From assembly GCF_019703515.2 (NCBI RefSeq), contig NC_059393.1:17216001-17280000 (forward strand): a DNA stretch of 64,000 bases, read 5' to 3'. A model generated the notes under the pieces. The model made no database searches, was not told where the DNA came from, and saw only the letters and a program-made list of their open reading frames with translations. Source of the DNA: Myxocyprinus asiaticus. Taxonomy: Eukaryota; Chordata; Actinopteri; Cypriniformes; Catostomidae. A program made the translations under genes and the position numbers. The first letter of the stretch is position 1. Each line of letters begins with the position of its first letter. Below are positions 46,536 to 56,679 of the stretch, one piece after another.

Positions 46536-49500
46536 ATGTCAAATGTTAGTATGAGTGGATTGTCTCTCTCCACATGGAATGTGAAAGGGCTGGGGCACCC
46601 CATAAAAAGAAGGAAGGTTATTTCTCTTCTTAAGTGTAAGACATATGTAGTGGTTCTTCAAGAAACGCACCTTTCTCTGCAGGAAGCTGGAAAATTTGGA
46701 AAGAAATGGGGTGAGCATTTTTTTTTATAGTGCTGGCTCGAGTAAGAGCAGGGGACTCATTACATGGATAAGGAAACATTTACAATTCAAATGTTTCAAA
46801 CAGAGTAAAGATAAATTAGGAAGAGTCATTATTGTTTTAGCTGAAATTCAGGGGCAAAGACTTATTTTGGCTAATATTTATGCACCTAACGTCGATGATC
46901 AGGGCTTTTTTTTATAGATGTTGAAGGGATGTTGCAAGCTGCTGGCACCCCTCATGATATAATACTGAGAGGAAACTTTAATCTTTTTATGGACTCAGTC
47001 CTTGATCATAGTGAAGCAAAAGTGTGCAAGCACACTAGTGCAACAGTGATGCTTCACAGGATGTGTAAAAATCTTGGTCTTTTGAACCCATCTGGTAGGG
47101 ACTATAATTTTTTTTCATCAGTCCATAAGATTTACTCTAGAATAGATTTATTCATTTTTTATGTCAAAGTCCCTCATTTCATCTGTTGTTGATGGCTCAA
47201 TTGGAAACATTTTAGTCTCAGATCACGCCCTGGTGTGTTTTGAGGTGTTGCCACATACAGAGAAAAAGAAATCATACAGTTGGATGATTTGCAAAATCCT
47301 GAATTCCAACAAATGCTAAAAGCTGAAATCAATGTCTATATGAAGACCAACTGGTCCTCAGTATCCTCTGTGGGCATGGCTTGGGAGGCACTTAAGGCAG
47401 TTCTTACATTATGGCTAGATATATAAAACAGAGAGATTCTTTTTCTACCATTCCCTCGTGAAATCTGCTGGTGGTGAAATATTTACCTTGGCCATTGATA
47501 TTAATAATTATTTTAAAGAATTCTATCTTGATCTCTATAGTTCCACTTCTTTGGCTACTGATGAAGATATTAGAAACTTTGTGGAACCATTAGAACTTCC
47601 TAAACTGACGACTGAGCAAAAAAAATTCTCTTGATTCTGAGATAACCTTGGAGGAGCTTGGCGAGGTAATTACGGCCTTGCATACAGGCAAGGCTCTGGG
47701 GTCAGACGATTTTGCTGCTGAATTTTTTAGATCTTATGCTACAGAATTGGCTCTACTTTTGTTAGAAGTTTATACGGAAGCATTAAAGAATGGAAAGCTT
47801 TTGCCAACCATGACACAAGCTCGAATCAGTGTGATTTTTAAAAAGGACAAAGATCCAAGCGAGTGTAAGAGTTACCGTCCAATTTCCCTGATCCAGCTAG
47901 ATGTTAAAATATTGTCAAAAATTTGGGCTAACCGATTAAGTAAAGTTATGACATATCTTATACATATAGATCAGGTGGGGTTTATTCGTGGCTGTAGCTC
48001 TTCTGAAAACATTAGGCATTTCATCAATATCATGTGATTAGTGGCAAATTATCAGACTCCAGTCGCTGCCATCTCTCTTGACGCCAAAAAGGTGTTTGAT
48101 ATGGTAGAATGGGATTATCTTTTTAAGATTTTGGAAATGTATGGGTTCGGGATTACTTTTATTGGATGGATTAAGTTACTTTATAGACACCCGTTAGTGG
48201 CGGTACAAACAAATTTATTAATTTCAGATTATTTTACTCTGGATAGGAGCACTCGGCAGGGTTGCCCTTTTTCCACCTTATTGTTCTGTCTTGCCCTTGG
48301 ACCATTATAAGAAAGCCGCTACAAGAAAGAAAGATGATTTTCCAGGGGTGGTGGCAGGAGGTGTGGCGCATAGGCTTTTGCTTTAAGCTGATTATATTTT
48401 ATTATTCATCTCTGACCCTACTAGATCTATGCCTTGCCTCCACAGAATTATTCATTCCTTTTCTAAGTTCTCAGGATACAGAGCTAATTGGTCTAAATCC
48501 AAAGCTTTGGCTCTGACAGCATACTGCCCGGTAACGGCTTTTCAGCTGGGCGCCTTCCAGCTGCCCAAACAGTGCATTAAGTATTTGGGTATTTTATTCC
48601 CAGCAAATTTGTGTGATAGGGTTAATTTAGACCTTTAATAAAAATGTTTTCGAGGGATGTGGGCAGGTGGGCTTCATTACATTTATCTGTGATTGGGAAG
48701 GTTAATGTTATTAAAATGAATTGTATTCCAAAATTCAACTACCTGCTACAATCTCTCCCTATAGATGTCACCCTCTCTTATTTCAAGCAATTTGATAGCA
48801 TATCAAAGTCCTTCATTTGGTAACAATGGTAAATGTCCCAGATTACATTTAAGTAAGCTGCATAGGCCAATTGACATAGGTGGGCTAGGCATACCCAAGA
48901 ATTTGTTTTATTATTATGCATTCGGTCTCAGACATTTGGCTCATTGGTCGCTTCCACCTGAGAGAGCCCCTCCCTGGTTTTGTATTGAACAGGAAATTCT
49001 TGCCCCTATTTCGCCATTGCAAAGCCTTTCTATCAAACTAACCGGAGAAGTTTCAACCCGTTATCTTGCATTTGCACGCTGTATGGATAAAAGTGTCCAG
49101 AGTGTTTAATCTGGACATTTATTTAAATGTTGCTTCGAGCATATGGCTGAACCCAAAGTTATGCATTAATAAGTCCCCTTTCTGTTGGACAGAGTGGATT
49201 GTGAGGGAGGTTAATACTCTTGGTGGCCTATATGAGAGTGGAGAGATCCTTTTAAAATATGGTTCAACATTTTGGGATTCCCAGGTCTCAATTCTTTAGG
49301 TATTCACAGCTGCGCCACCTGCTTTGTACTATTCTTGGGAGTAGCATACAACCCCCTAAAGCAGCAAATACTCTGGGAGTGGTGATTACTGCTTTCGGAA
49401 AAGGTCATGAGGCATCAGTGTATTACTCCCTGCTAATTCAGAGTCTGGGGGACAGAGCGTCAACTTCTCTCAAGAGATTATGGGAGAAAGATTTAAACTT

Positions 49501-50034
49501 GGTATTGGAGGAAGGAGTGTGGGCTAGGATTCTAAAAAACATCAAGTCTACATCTAGAGATGCAAGCCTTATGCAATTTAAGATTTTACATTGATTCTGT
49601 TGGACCCCCTCTAGATTGTATAGGCTTGGTCTTAAAGACACACCCACCAGCTTGCAATGCCAAATCAGAAGATTTGGTGGTCTGTTAAGATCCAAGAATT
49701 TTGGTTGAGGGTTCAGAGTTTTATGTGTGATGTCTTGGGCACTCAAATTTCATTTTGCCCCAGACTCTGTTTTTTTAGGCGATGGGGCGGTCATTAATAT
49801 AGGGGATAAGCACATAAAATATTGGGTCCTAGCCGGTGTTATGATTGGCAGACAGTCAGCTCGAACGCCCTCATTTCAGGAGTGGTGCACAGAGATGGGC
49901 AGGGTGGCGGCATTTGAGGAGGTGTCGCATAGAAGTCTAGGCAACCGGCAGTTTTTTGAAAAAAAGCGGGGCAGTTACTTGGTATTTTTGGAGGGCTTTC
50001 GAGAAGGGGCAGTGGAGAGGGACATAAAGTTTTA
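46536..50034 (+). pseudogene. LINE ORF2 pseudogene: endonuclease and reverse transcriptase
   Basis: Opens MSNVSMSGLSLSTWNVKGLG with the APE-endonuclease start (WNVKGL) and VVVLQETHLS. After a frameshift come LILANIYAPN and ILRGNFN, where the catalytic GDFN is changed. The reverse transcriptase shows GKALGSDDFAAEFF, KSYRPISLIQLDVKILSKIW, DQVGFIRG, SLDAKKVFDMVEWDYLF and RSTRQGCPFSTLLFCLALGP. The YADD site near 48386 reads stop-A-D-Y. The C-terminal part includes GDGAVINIGDKHIKYWVLAG and PSFQEWCTEMGRV, ending VERDIKF with a stop at 50034. Several frame breaks; not functional. Confidence 0.88.
49752..49855 (+). repeat. ORF2 3' segment (internal direct repeat, copy 2)
   Basis: In-place C-terminal ORF2 sequence similar to 46352-46454. 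This copy continues smoothly into PSFQEW-EM and so appears to be the original. Confidence 0.85.
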
Positions 50035-50056
50035 AATGTGTGTATTTATTATTATT

Positions 50057-50150
50057 ATATATATATATATATATATATATGTATTGTTGGGGGTTGGGGT
50101 GGGGTTGGGGTTGGGGATTGGGAGGGGGGAAGGGAAATAATGGGGTTTAA
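50057..50150 (+). repeat. (AT)n then G-rich tract in LINE 3' UTR
   Basis: A pure AT dinucleotide run is followed by several GGGG runs separated by TT or T (50090-50130), able in principle to form a G-quadruplex. Confidence 0.85.
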
Positions 50151-50236
50151 GGGGGATAATGTTTGACTCTGTACGTGAATGTTTTGTTGTGTTATGTGTC
50201 ATGCTGAGGAGCAAACAATTAAAAATGTTAATCTGA

Positions 50237-50252
50237 AAGGATAAGGTGTTGG
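50237..50252 (+). other. LINE target-site duplication, right copy
   Basis: AAGGATAAGGTGTTGG, identical to 45549-45564. Confidence 0.93.
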
Positions 50253-50452
50253 AGTGATGGATGCTGGAAATGGGGCCTGCCTAAATTTGATCAAAAATGA
50301 CTTTTTCAAATAGTGATGGTGCTGTTTTTTACATCAGTAATATCCTGATTATACTTTGTGATCAGCTGAATGCCACTTTGGTGAATTAAAGTACCAATTT
50401 CCTTCCGAAACAGCAAAATCTGTATATTATTCCAAACTTTTGGCCGCCAGTG

Positions 50453-50860
50453 TATATTTTATTGATTAGATACTTACAATCAACAACTTTAAATCAATAG
50501 TTCTATATTTTTCCATAGTTTTTTTACTCAATTATGTAATTCACGATGCGTCGTGGGTGTGAAATTTGTGCTTCATGAAAGACCGTAATCACATAGTCTT
50601 GTACCTTTGTCTTTTTGTCCAATTTTAAAATACTCTTTTGCTTCAAAGTGTGTTATGGTTAACTTAAAACCTTTTGAGAATTTTATGAGGTCCCTATGGG
50701 GGAAAAATATAAAAATATATTTCTAGAAATATCTAGAAATATTGTCCTAAAGTCATATGATATTTTCAATGATATTAAACCACTGTCTTTACTAGTTTAC
50801 AGTAACCAGCAATGGCTTGAACTTGAAGCCATTGCTGACTTGGCCATTTTGTTGGCCTTT
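50453..50860 (+). repeat. family X repeat, right half of the interrupted copy
   Basis: Resumes at the point where 44145-44555 stops and follows 27720-28090 ('caacaactttaaatcaa', 'acttcaaagtgtg'-type words, 'ggtccctatggggg'). Confidence 0.6.
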
Positions 50861-52350
50861 TACGTCCTCTCATTATGAAACCTCAAGAGGTGAATGCACA
50901 TGAGAATGGGTGTTAAACAGAAACCACTCTTGAGGTGAAGGGCTTGATTAACAGACCAAGCAGAGAAATAGGGCAGAGTTGGATGAAGAGCAAAATCCGC
51001 CCCCTCTGGACCCGAGGGACATATGGGCGTCTCTAAGCTGAGACCGAGGAGCTTTGTCCCTCCAGAAAATTAGCACCGCTTTATAACCAGAAAACTGCCC
51101 TGCCCACTCATTAACACCTCGCATAAAATACCGACCCTCTCCCCAAGGGAGCTGCTTCTGTTGATGGTGTGGTAGATAGCCATGAGAGACCCCATTGGAG
51201 ACTCTTTCCACTGCCCATCCTAGCTCTGAGAACCAGACCTCTGGCAGGTTCACTAGGACAGCTTCAGCCCATCCATATCATATAGGGAGGGGCTTCTTAA
51301 TTGAATCCTTGCCCCCCTTGTCTAGTTATCTCAGGGTAATGGTGCTTTTTATCTGTCCTTTGTTGTGATGGGACTCCTTTGAGATTCATCCAGGATTGAG
51401 CTCTGTATCCCTGTACTTCGAGTCTCCGGTTGGGGCCACCGGTGGGAAAAAGGTGGATACAGACTACACCACAGTTAATTAAAAAGGGAAAGGATGCCGT
51501 CAAACCCCAGTCAAAAAGCCCTTGATTGAATCCATAATACCAGCCCACTGTTTCAAGAGGAGAGTATTGGCATTTGAGATGAATACATGGACTTAATAGA
51601 ATTAGATTGTGGGAGGAGTGTTTTGATGGTTTTTAATTTCTGGTGGGATACTCACAGTCATGTGGCTCAATATTCAAAGCTGGAATGGGAAGCAGATGGC
51701 ATTGAAAATCTGAGTGATCTTCAATGGACAAAATTTAACTCTAATTGAGCAGCATAGAACATGATGTTGAGTCCGTAATTGAATTGTTTGGAGTGAGTTT
51801 GATGTAATTAGGTATAGAGATCGGTCATTGACATGAAGGGTAGTGAATTTTAGTAGTTATATCTAATAGTTCCTTTTGATTATGACCTGTAACATAGCTT
51901 ATTTAGTCTTGAGAAGAGATTGGACTGGATAGTTTTAAAGCAATTGTTCATTCAAAAATGTAAATTCTGTCATCATTTACTCACCAGTCACTAATATGTT
52001 TTTGTTTGAAAGCCTATTCATTTCGATATGTTTACACCTCTTATCTACACTAGAACAACGTTTTTAACAGTAGAACATTCAACTCATGAGCTTTATTCCA
52101 AGTCTTCTATAGACATATAATAGCTTTGTGAGGAGAACAGACCGAAATGCAAATAATTATTTGCTGAAATTTGATTTTCTAAAATTTCTTTTGCATTCTT
52201 ACATTAAAATATGGAAGGTCAAGATCAGTCAATAAAATTTGAAATTTGAGGTCAATGAGTGTGTTTACATGCATGCCAAAATGCTGAGAACTACCAAAAA
52301 TCAGCTTATTTTAAAAGTCTTACAACACAAAACAATTATGTTTATTTGAG
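50861..52350. other. intergenic DNA, GC-richer block of unknown origin
   Basis: 50940-51560 is more GC-rich than its surroundings and holds minus-strand frames (50948-51253, 51297-51548) with no domain I know; probably a degraded repeat. 51945-52010 is a TTCACCC-family piece. Confidence 0.35.
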
Positions 52351-52885
52351 ATTTGAAGAGACTCTAGCCACCTGAGCCATGGGCTGCTCTCAGTGCTACC
52401 ATCAGGCAGGCGGTATCGCAGCATCAGGACCCGCACCAGCCGACTTCATGACAGCTTCTTCCCCCAAGCAATCAGACTTTTGAACTCTTGATCACTCACG
52501 ATACATATATCAGCACTGCACTGTATTAGCCTCAGAATGGACTCACATTTTATACTTCTCTTAATAACACACTGGCAACTGACTATCAACCGACAGCTGA
52601 ATGTCAACACAACACTTCATATTTATTGGTGGGGGGTGGGGGGCACTACAGTGTATTTTTATTGTATACAGTCTTCTTATTTTGTGTATACTGTATATTG
52701 TATATTATTAGGTGTATATTGTGTTGTGTAACAAGATGTGTAAATTGTGTTATGTGTAAATCAGATGTTTATTGTAATTGTCCTACTGCTATGTTGCTTG
52801 GAACTGCACCCAAGACTTCACCCACTGTTGCACTTGTGTATATGGTTGAGTGACAATAAAGGGATTTGATTTGATTTTGAAATCA
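52351..52885 (+). mobile_element. 5'-truncated non-LTR retrotransposon, 3' end
   Basis: The frame RRYRSIRTRTSRLHDSFFPQ then AIRLLNS-stop (52409-52490) is the end of an ORF2 of the kind common in fish LINEs (L2/CR1-like). It is followed by a 3' UTR ending ACAATAAAGGGATTTGATTT with a short TTTGAT repeat, typical of such LINE tails. I am sure of the LINE nature but not of the clade. Confidence 0.72.
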
Positions 52886-52994
52886 TCAGATTATTCTCTA
52901 CTTTTTGACATCAAAACATAAATAGTCATGCACAAAACACTATAATGTGCACATTACATTATTAACCATTAATAATGCCAGTTAAGGTTTTTAC

Positions 52995-53399
52995 TAGGGG
53001 TCAACCGTTAGTGGATTTTGTAGATACCGATAACTAAGGTGGTGGGAAAGGCCAATAACCTATTATACGGCCGATAGTTTTTAGAGTAGATTTATAGAGA
53101 ATGTAAAAATTTTTACTTATTCTTTCAGTATCACGATGGGCACAGACAAAGAGTCCAAGTTGAATAAAATCCCAGATGCAGTTTATTGTTCAACAAAATC
53201 CCAATAATAACCTGAAAAAAATAAGTGAAAATTTGGTGCATAATGTGGGATTTTTAAATATAAACAAGCCCAAAAACAAACCGGGGACACTTATTTTCAA
53301 AATGATAAAAAAACATAAGTTTTTGCCGATAACCGATAGGTCCAAAAAGCAACCATCGGCTTGATTAATCGGTAAAAACAATATTTTGGTCTACCTCTA
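52995..53399. mobile_element. hAT-type MITE with perfect 8-bp target duplication
   Basis: GTTTTTAC is repeated exactly at 52987-52994 and 53400-53407. Element ends TAGGGGTCAACCG and GGTCTACCTCTA are imperfect inverted copies. It contains no transposase. The 8-bp duplication and short ends fit hAT. Confidence 0.82.
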
Positions 53400-53407
53400 G
53401 TTTTTAC

Positions 53408-54420
53408 CTGCAAAACGCAAAACTGGGTTAATGGGCAAAAACCTTTTTTTTTTTTTTTTAAAAAGATTGCAAAGGAGACTTGGCAATGTCATTTATGTAT
53501 GTGGGTGTGGATCAGTGATTGGTCTGAGAACTGCCCTTGGATCAGTTTTTCACAGTCCCTCTCTAGGCCCCCTGGGGCCAGTAGACCGACCAATGACTTT
53601 TTCATTGGCGTTGATTCTTATCAGCCATTTGGACTCATATTCCCAGGGTTCAGACACACATACTAACAACCTGCTATATCCCTGACTCCTCATACCATCT
53701 AAATCTTAAAATAAGATAGTCTGTTTGCTTTTTCTGAAATAAGAGTACCTCGATTTTGTCTTTTTCTGCAGTACGCCAGAAATATGTGTCTGGTTAGGCT
53801 GAAAAATCTAAATCTCATTCAAGACATTTTACATCGCATCCTAATGTTTTAATTTTTCATGTTTGGGATTTAAAGTTTTCGTCCCTCCAAAAAACAAAAC
53901 AAATTCATTGTACTTTTTACTTTCTAGTCCTGACTAGCGTGATAAGTTCCTGAGTGATTTGACAGTATTTCTATATATTATATCTTGTTCCCTTGAGTGT
54001 AACTGAATTTTATTTCTTTAATCTCTGTCTGCAGTGTTTTGGACACTTCTTACAATGCTCTGCTGGAAATAGTTTGTCCATCTCTACCTTTACGGTTGTA
54101 ATATCAACAGAAAAGGCTGTTATGGTTCAGACATTTGAAAATATGGTAACGTCATGTCCAGCAGACAAGTATTGCCTTTGTCCAAGCCTTCAGGGAGCAG
54201 CAAAATTAGTTTGCATGTTTTCAACATCTGATTTGTTTTACCTAATCTTTAACACAATGTTAAATATAGTGATAAAACTATCTATCATACTTCACATTTT
54301 TCATCAGATATAGGTTATGGAGTAAATACAGGTAAAGTGGGACACTTTCTGGTAATTTGTCATTGGCGTTGTTGATCTAAATTGCTACATTAATGACATT
54401 CCATACTAGTTTAAGATGAA
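53408..54420. other. intergenic sequence, no gene seen
   Basis: A poly-T run at 53444-53460; a frame at 53993-54313 has no recognisable product. Nothing else stands out. Confidence 0.35.
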
Positions 54421-54907
54421 TTTAAAGGAATATTTGGGTTCAATGCAAGTTCATCTCAATCGACCTAATTTATGGCATAATGTTGATTACCACAAAGAAT
54501 AATTTGGATTTATATCGATTTTTTAGTCTGGTAAAATTTCTAACTAATCTTATCTGTGTACAGTTATATCCAATATTACAACTTCATTGTCATGATGACG
54601 CAATGCCAGTAAACCCTGTAATCTGGTAAAACGCAGTAACACTGGTTAATCCCTGATTTTATAACACTAAATCATGTTAACATCTATAATGTTTACATCT
54701 TCTGGCTATACTTTTGAAACAGTGTGTCTTAATGTTTACAGACCACACCCATTCACTTTCATTGTAAGTGCCTGTAATTGCGATTCTTGCTTTTTTCTTT
54801 TTTATATATAAACTAGCGACAAGTTAAAATTGTGTTTTGGTCATAAACATTATAGCACAAATGCTGTTAACTGATCTAAAGTTGTTTTGAACCCGGAACA
54901 TTCCCTT
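54421..54907 (+). repeat. interspersed repeat family R1, copy 3 with both ends
   Basis: Starts AAAGGAATATTTGGGTTCAA and ends TTGAACCCGGAACATTCCCT, inverted copies that define the family as a DNA-type MITE. The interior matches 571-1018 and 2180-2562. Confidence 0.72.
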
Positions 54908-56239
54908 AATTCTGATTTATAGTAATAGACACATAATATTTAAACTCAAGTCTCCAAATATTCCTGTATTCACCTCAGTATAAGGGTTTAACATTCAAAT
55001 TAAGTATTCACAACACACATTTTTAGGTTTGTTGTTTTTATTTTTGTGGGTTTTATATAAAATTTTTGTGAGATATAACATTGCATATATTCATAGATAG
55101 ATTTTCACCTTACAACAAAGGTTTTTCTACTAAATATCACATTAAAATAACAATTTGTTTGTTTGTTTGTTCATTTAATACCCAATAAAATATTTAAAGG
55201 TACCAAGACTGGTTACTCAATCCTCTGCTAAAAAGCAGATCAAGTTCATACAAGTCAAATAAAGTGACAAAACACTTAACCAATGAATGTGTCATTGTGA
55301 AATGGGGGGGGGGCTCAAGGGGGGCATGTTTAATTCAAAGAAATGAACAAGGCAGATGGACGCTATTAAATGGTGTACCATGATCACAATGCAAAAGAAC
55401 AGTCAAAGAGGGATCTTCGTTACAAACACGATATTATTCCGGCTTATGTACACATTCTTGTACCTCCTCCACCATAAGCATTTGCCCAGTGGTACGACAA
55501 AATGCTTTGTCTTGTTCGCCTGTTTTTCCCCAAACATAATACTGAAAAACCATTTACAAAATGGCACTACTTTTTTCCCCAAATAGCATTGATTTTGTAG
55601 CTATTGCCAATGAGAATAATATTTGTTGAAAGTCATAACCATAAAAAATATCCTTGTGTACAACACTTGTCTTGAAGGAGCTTTTTGGCCCCTATGCTCG
55701 AAGCCACAGTAATGAAGCTGGGGCTTTCCCCTGATAATCAAGAAGAGCAGTAATTAAGCAATTTTCAGAATTGAATAATATAATTGTCATTGACATTGGC
55801 TTTGACTGCAACTGCTACACCCAGTTTATGTTTCAAACTAACTTGAGGATCCAGCTGTTTCCCATGTCCTCCTTACCCAGTCGTGTACCTGATGAGATGT
55901 AGGTTGGAATGCAAGACAAGGTACCATTCAGAATATCCCTTCAATCTTCTGTTTTCTTTACGCTTACTGGTGGTGATCGACGATTTCTGTCTGCCCTAAA
56001 TAACCAAGGACTGAAAGCTACCTGACATTTTCCCTCTGTACCACTGTGTGTTTCAAAACGGAGGGCATCTCGGCATATAAAGCACGAAGAAAACAGCTTA
56101 ACAGAAAGTCATAAGTAAGAATATGCTTGCACACAACATGAACATAAAATATTTTAGGTCCATGGAGCACTGCACCATCTCAAACCTGGGTTGCTACTCC
56201 AGAGTTCTGTCCAACGATTCTCTATCAATGCTAGCTCAG
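54908..56239 (-). other. tal1: tal1 3' UTR and downstream sequence (tentative)
   Basis: Mostly unique sequence from 55150 to 56239. On the minus strand an AATAAA signal appears at 55042-55037 (TTTATT on plus), which would give a 3' UTR of about 1.2 kb. No transcript evidence. Confidence 0.35.
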
Positions 56240-56679
56240 TCATCGCTGAGCATTTCCATCTAGGGGTCGGCTGGAATGATGCAGTCCCCTTGCGGAAGGC
56301 CTGGACTCTACGGATGAGTCTTGGTCCTCGGTAAAGCTCTCCGGGCTGGCGTCCCCATCCAGCAGGCTTCCACAGCTGGAGTTGGGGCTCAACATTTCAT
56401 GAAGGAGGTCATCTCGCACCAGGGTTGCATCTCGTCCGTCTCGTGTGGCCCGAGTGGGTGCCTCGCCGCCCACCATGTCGTCTTGGTCGTTGAGGAGCTT
56501 GGCCAGGAAGTTGATGTACTTCATGGCCAGGCGAAGGATCTCGTTCTTGCTTAGCTTCTTGTCAGGTGGGTGGGTAGGAATGAGTTTGCGGAGTTCAGCA
56601 AAGGCACCATTCACATTCTGCTGCCGCCAACGTTCGCGGCTGTTTGTGAAAATCCGTCGCACGATTTTGGGCTGCGAGC
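56240..56679 (-). CDS. tal1: tal1 third coding exon: bHLH and C-terminus
   Basis: TTTCACAG acceptor; [20 protein letters not shown] continues through the bHLH to the TGA at 56242-56240. 146 residues with no internal break. Confidence 0.97.

Larger units (their letters stand above)
45565..50236 (+). mobile_element. L1/Tx1-like non-LTR retrotransposon, nearly full length, dead
   Basis: About 4.7 kb with ORF1 and ORF2 relics, flanked by a perfect 16-bp duplication, so both ends of the insertion are preserved. It ends 'aatgttaatctga' without a poly-A tail. The order is 5' leader, ORF1 (coiled coil plus RNA-binding), ORF2 (APE endonuclease, reverse transcriptase, C-terminal domain), 3' UTR with (AT)n and a G-rich tract. 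Confidence 0.9.
44556..50452 (-). mobile_element. Tc1/mariner element 7, split by an L1-like LINE
   Basis: Left arm from 44556 (GGTGGCCAAAAGTTTGGAAT) and right arm to 50452 (ATTCCAAACTTTTGGCCGCC) are inverted copies extending about 130 bases ('caaagtggcattcaactgat' / 'gatcagctgaatgccactt'). Without the LINE it is about 1.2 kb. Confidence 0.88.

Noticed and set aside
50948..51548. Two minus-strand frames in a GC-richer block
   Set aside because: No domain or splice context; the block is probably a decayed repeat, but I could not assign it.
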